Program-made: the position numbers and the translations under genes
In this document: positions 18,496-26,882 of the stretch, piece by piece
Numbering within the stretch: the first letter of the stretch is position 1
Layout: each line of letters begins with the position of its first letter
Notes under the pieces: generated by a model
What the model saw: only the letters and a program-made list of their open reading frames with translations
Database searches by the model: none
What the model was told of the DNA's origin: nothing
Assembly (NCBI RefSeq): GCF_030409605.1
Contig: NZ_JAUFQG010000006.1
Coordinates: forward strand, 744,001-808,000
Direction: 5' to 3'
Source of the DNA: Simiduia curdlanivorans
GTDB lineage: Bacteria > Pseudomonadota > Gammaproteobacteria > Pseudomonadales > Cellvibrionaceae
DNA length: 64,000 bases

Positions 18496-19422
18496 ATGCC
18501 GGTAGATCACTTAGAAGTATTTGTGAATGCGCACCGCCTACCCAGCCACTATTTGGCTTGGGCCAATAAACATTTTGCCCCGGTCATCGAGCACATCAAC
18601 ATACAGCTACATAAACAGTCACCGGTATTTGTTTCCATTAATGGCAGCCAAGGCTCGGGTAAGTCAACCTTAGCCGCCTATCTTCAGGCCGCGCTTCAAC
18701 AAACCCACAAGCGCTCAGCGGTCTGTTTATCACTCGACGATTTTTATCTCACCAAAGCCGAGCGCCATGCTTTGGCAAAAAAGGTTCACCCGCTTCTCGC
18801 CACCCGCGGTGTACCGGGCACACACGATGTTCAACTGGCACTAAAAACCCTCGAGGCACTAAAGCATGGGCAACCAACCACGCTCGTGCGTTTCGATAAA
18901 AGTATTGATGACCGGGCCAGCACCGATCAATGGGAAAATATTGATTCACCGATAGATGTGGTTATTTTAGAGGGCTGGTGCATGGGCGCCAGTGCCGAGT
19001 GCGATGCAAGTCTCGAGCAACCGGTGAATAGTCTAGAGAAAAATGAAGATAACAGCGGCGTATGGCGCCGTTACGTCAATGAACAACTCAAACAGCCCTA
19101 TGCGGAATTTTTTACCTATGCAGACATCACAATAATGCTTAAAGCACCGTCCTTTGACAGTGTTTTCGCCTGGCGCTGGCAACAGGAGCAAAAACTGGCA
19201 GAGAAGTTGCACACAAATAATACGAGCCCAACCCAAAGTGCTCCATTCAGCGCGCAAAGTGGCGTGATGAATCAGGCACAAGTAGCGCGATTTATTCAGC
19301 ACTACCAGCGGTTAACTGAGCATATGCTTAGGTCAATGCCGCCGCTTGTGTCTCATCTGTATGAACTCGATGAGCAACGTGGAATTAACCATGAGCAACA
19401 CCAGCAATGTAGAAAGACTTAA
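18496..19422 (+). CDS. P-loop kinase, probable glycerate kinase
   Basis: A 308-residue P-loop kinase with Walker A in NGSQGSGKSTLAAYL (about residues 49-60), a Walker B-like LSLDDFYLT and DVVILEGWCMG. These match the plant-type D-glycerate 3-kinase/bacterial kinase family. In this operon its product fits: glucosylglycerate phosphorylase would release D-glycerate, which a glycerate kinase converts to phosphoglycerate. First gene of a four-gene unit; the next gene starts 32 bases before its stop. Assignment of substrate is by family plus context, not by a specific residue signature. Confidence 0.8.
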   Translation: MPVDHLEVFVNAHRLPSHYLAWANKHFAPVIEHINIQLHKQSPVFVSINGSQGSGKSTLAAYLQAALQQTHKRSAVCLSLDDFYLTKAERHALAKKVHPLLATRGVPGTHDVQLALKTLEALKHGQPTTLVRFDKSIDDRASTDQWENIDSPIDVVILEGWCMGASAECDASLEQPVNSLEKNEDNSGVWRRYVNEQLKQPYAEFFTYADITIMLKAPSFDSVFAWRWQQEQKLAEKLHTNNTSPTQSAPFSAQSGVMNQAQVARFIQHYQRLTEHMLRSMPPLVSHLYELDEQRGINHEQHQQCRKT

Positions 19423-20251
19423 CGGCCGCAATAAATGGCTGGTATTCACTGATTTAGATGGCACTTTACTCGACCATCACAGCTACAGTTTTAGCGCCGC
19501 CGAAGATCAACTTAACCGGCTAAACCAACTAGAAATCCCCCTTATCTGCTGCACCAGTAAAACCTTTGCCGAAGTTATTGCACTGAGAAAGCAGTTAAAG
19601 AACCGGCACCCCTTTATCGTCGAAAACGGTGCAGCTGTGTACTTACCGCTGGCCTTTTTACCCGAGCGCGCCATTCAAGCCATCGGCGGTGCGCAACTAC
19701 ATGAGGGTTTCTGGCGCTTTGGCCTAACGGAGAGCCGGGCCCACTGGCTGACCTGCCTAGACCAGTTGGGCGATAGATTCAAAGGCCTGTACAGCACCTT
19801 TACCGCACTGGGTTCGCAAGGCATTGCCAATGCAACCGGGCTCAGCCTCGACCAAGCAGCACTCGCCAACCAGCGCGAATTCTCTGAGCCCCTGGTTTGG
19901 CTGGGTGATGAGCTAAGCAAAATAGCCTTTACTCAAGAAATGAACCAACTTGGTGCATCAATCTTAGAGGGTGGTCGATTTTTGCACATTGTCGGCAATA
20001 GCAATAAAGGCAAGGCCATGTTGTGGCTACAGCAAATTTTTACCTCTAAAACAAGACATGCCTTTCGCACTATCGCGGCCGGCGACGGCAAGAACGATGT
20101 ACCCATGCTAGAACTCGCCGATTACGCACTGGTGATTAAGTCGCCCACCAATCCAAGGCTCCAATTAACCAGAACCGAGCGCATTATTTACAGCGAACAC
20201 ACGGGCCCGAAAGGCTGGGCCAGCGGCATTAAAACCATTTTATCGATGTAA
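19391..20251 (+). CDS. HAD-IIB phosphatase, probable glucosyl-3-phosphoglycerate phosphatase (MpgP-like)
   Basis: Member of the mannosyl-3-phosphoglycerate phosphatase branch of HAD hydrolases. HAD motif I is FTDLDGTLLD (nucleophile and acid/base Asp), motif II-like CCTSKT, and motif IV GDGKNDVPMLE. A VENGAAV segment is typical of the IIB cap group. Expected reaction: removal of phosphate from glucosyl-3-phosphoglycerate to give glucosylglycerate. ATG 19391 (MSNTSN) is chosen inside the end of the kinase gene; a longer frame from 19346 is possible. The gene context (GT81 synthase directly after) supports the glucosyl rather than mannosyl substrate. Confidence 0.87.
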   Translation: MSNTSNVERLNGRNKWLVFTDLDGTLLDHHSYSFSAAEDQLNRLNQLEIPLICCTSKTFAEVIALRKQLKNRHPFIVENGAAVYLPLAFLPERAIQAIGGAQLHEGFWRFGLTESRAHWLTCLDQLGDRFKGLYSTFTALGSQGIANATGLSLDQAALANQREFSEPLVWLGDELSKIAFTQEMNQLGASILEGGRFLHIVGNSNKGKAMLWLQQIFTSKTRHAFRTIAAGDGKNDVPMLELADYALVIKSPTNPRLQLTRTERIIYSEHTGPKGWASGIKTILSM

Positions 20252-20277
20252 TTTTTTTAAACGTTAAGGACAGAACC

Positions 20278-21501
20278 ATGGCTGATTTTTATCAAAACGG
20301 TATCGTCACAACCCTACACAACCTAACCCGTCGCCCTGTGGCAGAATTGGATGCGGAACTTCTCAGCTTTTCTAAAAAACGACCCCTCGGCCTCATCCTG
20401 CCCTCGCTCTATTCAGAGCTAGAAGGCACTGCGCTGCCCAACATTGTCGAAGAGCTAGCCCAAGTTCCCTACTTATCTGAGATTGTTATTGGACTCGATC
20501 GCGCCAATGAAGCGCAGTATCGCGACGCCTTGGCCTTTTTTAGCAATCTGCCCCAACACCACCGCGTACTATGGAACGACGGCCCAGCGCTGCGCGCACT
20601 CGATGCAGAGCTGATCAAAATGGGCATAGCGCCAACCGAGCCAGGTAAAGGCAGAAACGTTTGGTATTGTATCGGCTATATGTTGGCCACCGGGCGCTCT
20701 GAGTCCATCGCGCTGCACGATTGCGACATACTCACCTATACCCGTGAACTGCTGGCGCGACTCATCTATCCCGTTGCCAACCCACAATTCAATTATATGT
20801 TTTGCAAGGGCTATTACGCGCGCGTTGCCGACGGCAAGCTGAACGGCCGGGTATCGCGCCTACTGGTGACACCGCTGCTGCGCTCACTGAAGAAAATTTT
20901 CGGCGAAATGGATTATTTACAGTACATGGACACCTTTCGCTATGCCCTGGCAGGGGAGTTTTCCTTTCGTAAGGATGTCCTAAACGATATTCGCATACCC
21001 AGTGATTGGGGTTTGGAAATTGGCGTACTGTCGGAAATGTATCGCAACAACTCCACCAACCGATTGTGTCAAGTAGATATTGCCGACGTCTACGATCACA
21101 AACATCAAGACCTGTCGGCGCAAAACGATCAGGGCGGCCTGTCAAAAATGTCCATCGACATTTCCAAAGCACTGTTTAGAAAACTGGCCACCCAAGGCCA
21201 AACCTTCAACACCGAAACCTTTCGCTCAATCAAGGCGACTTATTATCGCATAGCCCTCGATCTAATCGAGACCTTCCGCAATGACGCAATTATCAATGGC
21301 CTAACACTCGATATTCATCACGAAGAAAAGGCCGTAGAACTTTTTGCCAGAAACATCATGAAAGCGGGCGAATCGTTTCTGGATAATCCCATGGAGGCAC
21401 CGTTCATTCCAAGCTGGAACCGCGTCATAAGCGCCATGCCCAATGTGTTGGAACGGTTGAAGGCGGCAGTTGAAGAAGACAACAAACGATTTTCCAAGTG
21501 A
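20278..21501 (+). CDS. gpgS: Glucosyl-3-phosphoglycerate synthase (GT81)
   Basis: A GT-A retaining glycosyltransferase of 407 residues. LGLILPSLYSELEGTALPNIVEEL is the characteristic N-terminus of GpgS, and HDCDILTYTRELLARL contains the metal-binding DxD-like motif. It transfers glucose from an NDP-glucose to 3-phosphoglycerate. Ribosome site AAGGA precedes ATG 20278, 26 bases after the phosphatase stop. Glucosylglycerate is a compatible solute made under salt stress with nitrogen limitation in marine bacteria and cyanobacteria, consistent with the marine look of this genome. Confidence 0.92.
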   Translation: MADFYQNGIVTTLHNLTRRPVAELDAELLSFSKKRPLGLILPSLYSELEGTALPNIVEELAQVPYLSEIVIGLDRANEAQYRDALAFFSNLPQHHRVLWNDGPALRALDAELIKMGIAPTEPGKGRNVWYCIGYMLATGRSESIALHDCDILTYTRELLARLIYPVANPQFNYMFCKGYYARVADGKLNGRVSRLLVTPLLRSLKKIFGEMDYLQYMDTFRYALAGEFSFRKDVLNDIRIPSDWGLEIGVLSEMYRNNSTNRLCQVDIADVYDHKHQDLSAQNDQGGLSKMSIDISKALFRKLATQGQTFNTETFRSIKATYYRIALDLIETFRNDAIINGLTLDIHHEEKAVELFARNIMKAGESFLDNPMEAPFIPSWNRVISAMPNVLERLKAAVEEDNKRFSK

Positions 21502-21517
21502 TCACTGAGGATTGACT

Positions 21518-23260
21518 ATGACGCCCTACGAGCAACTTCAGCAACGAATCAAAGACCACTTGCAGCAAATTTATCACCAAGTGAGACCCAGCCTCGATGT
21601 GGATGCCACGGTGGCGTCGCTATTAGAAACCATGAATATTCACCAAGTCGATAAGGTTCCCGATCAATACGCCAATTTGTGGAGCGAGAAAGATGCCATT
21701 GCCATTACCTATGGCGACAGTCTACTCGCTGACCATGAGAAGCCGCTGAGCACGTTAAATAGATTTCTCGATTCACATTTAAAAGGCACCGTTAATAGCG
21801 TTCATATATTACCCTTCTTCCCCTACAGCTCCGACGACGGCTTTTCCGTTATCGATTACTCAACGGTAAACGAAGCCCTAGGCGATTGGACACACATTGC
21901 CAGCATTGCAAATAACTACAAGCTCATGTCTGATCTAGTGATTAACCATTGTTCCGCACGCAGCTATTGGTTTGATAATTTTATAAAACAAGAAGACCCA
22001 GGAAAGGACTATTTTTACACTGCCAGCCCGCAAGCTGACCTAAAAGACGTGGTGCGCCCGCGCACCAATCCACTCTTACAAGCTGTCGAGACCAAAGCGG
22101 GAACCCGCCATGTATGGTGTACTTTTAGCTTCGACCAAGTGGATCTCGATTTTAGAAACCCCGAGGTGCTACTGCAATTTGTCTCCATCGTGCGCTTGTA
22201 TCTCGATCAAGGTATACGTATCTTCAGGCTCGATGCCATCGCTTTTCTTTGGAAAGTACCCGGCACCTCGAGCATCAACCTAGCAGAAACCCATGAAGTG
22301 GTTAGGTTACTGCGCACCCTCATTGAACATGCGCAATCAGATGCGATCATCATTACCGAAACCAATATTCCCAATCAGGAGAACCTCAGTTATTTTGGCA
22401 ATAACAACGAAGCGCACTGGATCTATAATTTTTCCTTACCGCCACTCCTGGTACACGCGCTATTAACCGGCAATGCCCAACACCTCAAACGCTGGCTAAT
22501 GACAATGCCACCAGCTCGCAATGGCACCACCTATTTTAATTTTATCGCTAGCCACGACGGCATCGGACTTAGACCCGTGGAAGGGCTGCTCTCGGACGAG
22601 GAATTGGCGCGCCTAACCAATACATTAGAATCTTTTGGCGGGAAAATTTCGCGGCGCGCACTCGAAAGCGGGGAAACCAAACCCTACGAAGCCAATATTG
22701 CGCTCTACGATGCACTCAAAGGCACAGTGAATGGCCCTGATGCCTATAACCACGAACGTTTTATTTGTGCACACGTGATTATGCTGGGTTTAGAAGGGGT
22801 TCCAGCCTTTTACATTCACAGCCTACTGGCTACTGGAAACGATTATCAGCGGCTCGAGCACAGCGGCCATAATCGAGCCATTAATCGCCATCAATGGTCT
22901 GTAACAGAATTGATGACTCAGCTAGAAGACCCTAACAGTCAACATCATCGAGTTTTTTTTGAGCTTAAACGCTTAATCGCCATTCGCGGTCGGCAGCCGG
23001 CTTTTCATCCCAATGCCACACAATTTACTCTGCATCTCGGTGATGAAATATTTGCCTTCTGGCGTCAGAGTATTGATCGGCAACAAAATATTTTTTGCAT
23101 CAGCAACTTAAGCCACCTATCCATTAGTTTGCCGCTGTCGGCAATAAATTTAGTCTGCACCGATCACTGGCTAGACTTAATCACCGCCCAAACATTGGAC
23201 TTAGAAGGCGAAACGCTAACCCTAGCGCCCTACCAAACCTATTGGCTCAGTAATCGCTAG
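21518..23260 (+). CDS. GH13 sucrose-phosphorylase-type enzyme, probable glucosylglycerate phosphorylase
   Basis: A 580-residue GH13 subfamily 18-type phosphorylase. Catalytic regions are visible: FRLDAIAFLWK (nucleophile Asp), IITETNIP (acid/base Glu) and IASHDGIGLRP (transition-state Asp). Expected reaction: glucosylglycerate plus phosphate gives glucose-1-phosphate and glycerate; sucrose or another glucoside is the alternative substrate. The family call is firm, the glycerate specificity comes from its place after gpgS and the phosphatase. The frame opens with TTG at 21512, but ATG 21518 is preferred, seven bases after GAGG. Sixteen bases follow the gpgS stop, so it is in the operon. Confidence 0.88.
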   Translation: MTPYEQLQQRIKDHLQQIYHQVRPSLDVDATVASLLETMNIHQVDKVPDQYANLWSEKDAIAITYGDSLLADHEKPLSTLNRFLDSHLKGTVNSVHILPFFPYSSDDGFSVIDYSTVNEALGDWTHIASIANNYKLMSDLVINHCSARSYWFDNFIKQEDPGKDYFYTASPQADLKDVVRPRTNPLLQAVETKAGTRHVWCTFSFDQVDLDFRNPEVLLQFVSIVRLYLDQGIRIFRLDAIAFLWKVPGTSSINLAETHEVVRLLRTLIEHAQSDAIIITETNIPNQENLSYFGNNNEAHWIYNFSLPPLLVHALLTGNAQHLKRWLMTMPPARNGTTYFNFIASHDGIGLRPVEGLLSDEELARLTNTLESFGGKISRRALESGETKPYEANIALYDALKGTVNGPDAYNHERFICAHVIMLGLEGVPAFYIHSLLATGNDYQRLEHSGHNRAINRHQWSVTELMTQLEDPNSQHHRVFFELKRLIAIRGRQPAFHPNATQFTLHLGDEIFAFWRQSIDRQQNIFCISNLSHLSISLPLSAINLVCTDHWLDLITAQTLDLEGETLTLAPYQTYWLSNR

Positions 23261-23271
23261 CAGCTAATCAA

Positions 23272-23315
23272 GGCCGGCCATAACAGTAGTGCATTTGTCA
23301 CTCCTATGGCCGACC
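23272..23315. terminator. Long hairpin between convergent genes
   Basis: Arms 23272-23282 and 23305-23315 pair over 11 bases with one mismatch, and an inner AGTAGTG/CACTCCT pairing extends the stem. It lies between the phosphorylase stop (23260) and the convergent hydratase stop (23342). No T run follows on either strand, so it is a possible bidirectional terminator without a classic tail. Confidence 0.45.
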
Positions 23316-23341
23316 CATTTAGCTCGCACTTGCCATATCGA

Positions 23342-24121
23342 CTACAAGGAGACAAACCGTGTAGTCATGTCACCTAAACCGCGGTAGGTCATGGTAATTT
23401 CCGTATCCATTGGCGCTTCAATAATACCAGCGTAGGAGCCGGTGATAATAAACTGGCCACACTGCAACGGAATACCTTGGCCCCGCAAAAAATTCACCAA
23501 CCAGTAGAGAGGCGCAATCGAATCTTGGTTCTGATGTTTGCCTTCGTAGCTCTGTGGCACGCCATCACCGTAACGCACGGATATATCGATAGTGGCAGCG
23601 GCATAGGCAAGCGCTCTATCAACCTCAGGCCCAACCACTAAGCCTTGATTAAATAACCCGTCGGCAAGCAATTCGGGAAACTCGCACTGGCTGGGGTCGA
23701 TGTAACGCCCCTCGATCAACTCCAGTGCCATGCGAACCTTCGCTATATGTTGATCAATTTCCGCCGGACTATAATTCTCCGTACGCGCGGGAATATCCGC
23801 GCCCAGCTCAAATGCAAACTCTGGTTCAATTCGAGCCAAGCCATTTGAGGGCCATATTTTCGCTTGCTGGGTTGTATCAAATACCGTGGAGCCATAAATT
23901 GGCGCAACCACCCATTTGCCATCAGGAGGCAATAAACACTTCCAACCCGCCACTTTATCGTTGCGCATTGCACACCAATACTGCTGCACCTGTTGCTGTA
24001 CAGCAAAACCTTCGGCAAGGGTTTTCGGCCGCAGGGCCTCTGCCAATCGATCGCCTTTGGTATTGCTCAGCCGACGCTCGGCTAAAACTTCTGCTGCAGG
24101 TATCGCATTAAATGATGTCAT
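23342..24121 (-). CDS. 2-keto-4-pentenoate hydratase-like protein (FAH superfamily)
   Basis: 259 residues with the MhpD/hydratase-decarboxylase fold signature: a helical N-terminus, then RIEPEFAFELGADIP with the metal-binding Glu, and VMVALELIEGRY-like region (RMALELIEGRYIDP). Such enzymes hydrate 2-keto-4-pentenoate or decarboxylate oxalocrotonate in aromatic breakdown, but no other pathway gene is present, so the substrate is open. ATG 24121 has GTGAG seven bases upstream; GTG 24133 in frame is an alternative. A terminator separates it from transaldolase, so it is its own transcript. Confidence 0.82.
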   Translation of the reverse strand: MTSFNAIPAAEVLAERRLSNTKGDRLAEALRPKTLAEGFAVQQQVQQYWCAMRNDKVAGWKCLLPPDGKWVVAPIYGSTVFDTTQQAKIWPSNGLARIEPEFAFELGADIPARTENYSPAEIDQHIAKVRMALELIEGRYIDPSQCEFPELLADGLFNQGLVVGPEVDRALAYAAATIDISVRYGDGVPQSYEGKHQNQDSIAPLYWLVNFLRGQGIPLQCGQFIITGSYAGIIEAPMDTEITMTYRGLGDMTTRFVSL

Positions 24122-24139
24122 TGTATTTCTCACCGACAG

Positions 24140-24165
24140 AAAAAAGGCCTCTACAAAAGGCCTTT
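24140..24165 (-). terminator. Intrinsic terminator of the transaldolase gene
   Basis: On the minus strand an 8-base perfect stem AAAGGCCT / AGGCCTTT with a 7-base loop is followed by a run of T. It lies 32 bases after the transaldolase stop and before the hydratase start. Confidence 0.8.
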
Positions 24166-24196
24166 AAAGGAAACCAAACTTTGAGGTTATTTTAAC

Positions 24197-25129
24197 TTAA
24201 ACCTGCCATTCGCTAAGTAATTTTTCCAGCTTTTCTTGATCCTCGGCGAATTTGCGAATGCCTTCGGCCAATTTCTCCGTGGCCATGGCATCCTGATTAT
24301 GGAGCCACCTAAATTCAGCTTCCGTTAAGGATATTTTAGCTTCCGCCACGGCCTTCTGCGGTGCGAGTTGCGCCAGCAACGGCTCGCTTTCAGCTGCCAT
24401 CTCTTGCAGTAACGCAGGGCTAATGGTCAGGCGATCACAGCCCGCCAGCGCTTTAACTTGGCCAATATTCCGAAAGCTCGCCCCCATCACCACGGTATTG
24501 TAACCGTGGGTTTTGTAATAATCGTATATACGTTTTACCGACAATACACCTTGATCCTCAGCCGGTGACGCAGGAACTTCACCCCTTGCTTTATACCAGT
24601 CGAAAATTCGACCGACAAAAGGCGAGATTAAAAACACACCGGCTTCGGCACAGGCAACGGCTTGTGCAAAACTAAACAGCAAGGTCAGGTTACATTGAAT
24701 ACCTTCTCGCTCAAGCACTTCCGCAGCCTTAACACCTTCCCATGTGGCTGCAATTTTAATCAGTACCCGAGCGCGGCTCACGCCTTGTGCCTCATAGGCA
24801 TCGATCAACTGCTTAGCTTTAACAATCATCGCCTGGGTATCAAAAGACAGGCGCGCATCCACCTCCGTGGAAATACGACCAGGAACCAAATCGACAATTT
24901 GTTTGCCGATGGCCACGGCCAAGGCATCCACAGCCTTACTCATATCACCCTTGGCTTCCAGCACAGCTGCGCTGACCACTGACCGGTAATTAGGCATTTG
25001 CGCCGCGGCCAATATTAAGCTGGGGTTTGTGGTAGCATCTTGAGGTTTAAATTTGGCAATAGCATCGATATCACCAGTATCGGCCACAACGTCAGTCAAG
25101 GCGCGTAGCTGTTGTAAAACGTTGGTCAT
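24197..25129 (-). CDS. tal: Transaldolase
   Basis: Exchanges dihydroxyacetone units between sedoheptulose-7-phosphate and glyceraldehyde-3-phosphate in the pentose phosphate pathway. 310 residues, close to the ~317 of E. coli TalB. The N-terminal DATTNPSLIL, the Schiff-base Lys in RVLIKIAATWEG and SPFVGRIFDWYK are all present and typical of the TalB class. Cytoplasmic. It is divergent from glpK, with a 249-base shared intergenic region, which may coordinate carbon-flow genes. Confidence 0.96.
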   Translation of the reverse strand: MTNVLQQLRALTDVVADTGDIDAIAKFKPQDATTNPSLILAAAQMPNYRSVVSAAVLEAKGDMSKAVDALAVAIGKQIVDLVPGRISTEVDARLSFDTQAMIVKAKQLIDAYEAQGVSRARVLIKIAATWEGVKAAEVLEREGIQCNLTLLFSFAQAVACAEAGVFLISPFVGRIFDWYKARGEVPASPAEDQGVLSVKRIYDYYKTHGYNTVVMGASFRNIGQVKALAGCDRLTISPALLQEMAAESEPLLAQLAPQKAVAEAKISLTEAEFRWLHNQDAMATEKLAEGIRKFAEDQEKLEKLLSEWQV

Positions 25130-25378
25130 GATTACACCCGTTGGTTGATGTCTTACTAGAATGCGATAGCCGATAATACCCTAATCCGGCGGCAGGATGT
25201 GACACGTGCTATCCTTTTTGCCGCTCAAAGTAAAAAAAATGCTGTCAAAAAGGTAGGGCTCAGGTCATTGTTTGAGACCGGAAAAAATCAAAAAAGATTT
25301 ACCTGATTGTATTTCTGTGCCTCGCCCGCCTTTTGCTTATCCAGTAGACTGACACATAAGACAATAATAGAGGCCGTC

Positions 25379-26881
25379 ATGAAACCGCAGTTTATTTTAG
25401 CTATAGACCAAGGTACAACCAGTTCACGCGCGGTTATTTTTGATCACAGGCTTAGCAAAATAGCGACGGCCCAGCAAGAATTCACGCAACACTTCCCTCG
25501 AGATGGCTGGGTTGAACACTGCCCATTAGACATTTGGCAATCGACTTTAAGTACCTGCAAAGCGGCACTCAGCCAGGCACAACTGACCGGTAAAGATATC
25601 GCCGCTATCGGCATTACCAACCAGCGCGAGACCACGGTGTTGTGGCACAGAAACACAGGCAAGCCACTGCACAATGCCATTGTGTGGCAAGATCGCCGCA
25701 CCCATGATCAATGTAAAGCGCTAAAAGCCCAAGGGCACGAAGCCAAGGTACAAAGTAAAACTGGACTGGTTTTGGACCCCTACTTTTCTGCAACAAAATT
25801 ACAGTGGCTACTCGACACTATTCCTAACGCACGGGCACTAGCGGAAAAAGGCGAGCTCGCCTTTGGCACTATCGACTCCTGGTTATTGTGGAACTTAACT
25901 GCTGGGCAAGTTCATAAAACCGATGCCACTAACGCCTCACGTACTCTATTGTTCAATATTCACAATCAAACCTGGGACAAAGAGCTACTGGAACTATTCA
26001 ACATTCCCAGCAGCCTACTACCCGATGTGGCTAACAGCGCGGATAATTTTGGCCATACAGACGCAGCATTATTTGGTGCAAAAATTCCGCTGCGGGCGAT
26101 GATCGGCGACCAACAAGCGGCTCTCGTGGGGCAGCAATGCTTTGCGGTGGGCGATGCAAAATGCACCTATGGCACCGGCGCATTTCTCATGATCAATACC
26201 GGTGCCCAGGCAGTTCAATCTCAACACCGGCTACTGACTACTATTGCCTATCGCCTAAACGATAACACCACTTACGCCATCGAGGGCTCAATATTCATCG
26301 CCGGCGCTGTCATTCAATGGCTCAGAGACGGCCTAGCCTTCTTTAGTCAGGCGCAAGAATCACAGGATCTCGCCAGAGCGCTCGATACATTGAGCCCAAT
26401 CAGCTTTGTTCCCGCATTTACTGGCCTAGGTGCACCCTATTGGAATCCAGACGCGCGCGGCGCTATGTTTGGCCTCACGCGCGATACCGGCATTAAAGAA
26501 ATTACCGCGGCGGCTCTACAATCTGTGGCACTGCAAACTTTCGACCTGATTCAGGCAATTGAAAACGACGGCATTACACTGCACAGACTACAGGTCGATG
26601 GTGGAATGACTCAAAACACCTGGCTTATGCAGCTAATAGCCGACATTATCGACAAAGACGTTCACGTACCACAGCAGGGGGAATTAACGGTATTCGGCGC
26701 AGCATGGCTGGCGTCTTTGCCAGACACACGCGACCCGAAAAGCAGCGATGAAGCGAGCCAAGTCGTTAAGGGTTATGCAATGGTTTACCATCCAGAAATG
26801 AAGCCAAGCCCGCGCGATCGACTCTTAAAGGATTGGAAAAAAGCCATTCAAGCGACGCAGGTTTTCAGTCAGGCAAATTAG
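25379..26881 (+). CDS. glpK: Glycerol kinase
   Basis: Phosphorylates glycerol to sn-glycerol-3-phosphate. The product is 500 residues, the usual length, with the FGGY N-terminus LAIDQGTTSSRAVIFD, the TNQRETT substrate loop, and FVPAFTGLGAPYWNPDARG typical of GlpK. ATG 25379 has an AGAGG ribosome site; a longer frame from 25307 lacks one. No glpF or glpD is adjacent. It converges with the histidine-kinase gene with a one-base gap and no terminator between them. Confidence 0.96.
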   Translation: MKPQFILAIDQGTTSSRAVIFDHRLSKIATAQQEFTQHFPRDGWVEHCPLDIWQSTLSTCKAALSQAQLTGKDIAAIGITNQRETTVLWHRNTGKPLHNAIVWQDRRTHDQCKALKAQGHEAKVQSKTGLVLDPYFSATKLQWLLDTIPNARALAEKGELAFGTIDSWLLWNLTAGQVHKTDATNASRTLLFNIHNQTWDKELLELFNIPSSLLPDVANSADNFGHTDAALFGAKIPLRAMIGDQQAALVGQQCFAVGDAKCTYGTGAFLMINTGAQAVQSQHRLLTTIAYRLNDNTTYAIEGSIFIAGAVIQWLRDGLAFFSQAQESQDLARALDTLSPISFVPAFTGLGAPYWNPDARGAMFGLTRDTGIKEITAAALQSVALQTFDLIQAIENDGITLHRLQVDGGMTQNTWLMQLIADIIDKDVHVPQQGELTVFGAAWLASLPDTRDPKSSDEASQVVKGYAMVYHPEMKPSPRDRLLKDWKKAIQATQVFSQAN

Positions 26882-26882
26882 C

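Noticed and set aside
25210..25275. CCTTTTTG...CAAAAAGG inverted repeat between tal and glpK
   Set aside because: The spacer is long and the arms are low-complexity, so chance is likely.
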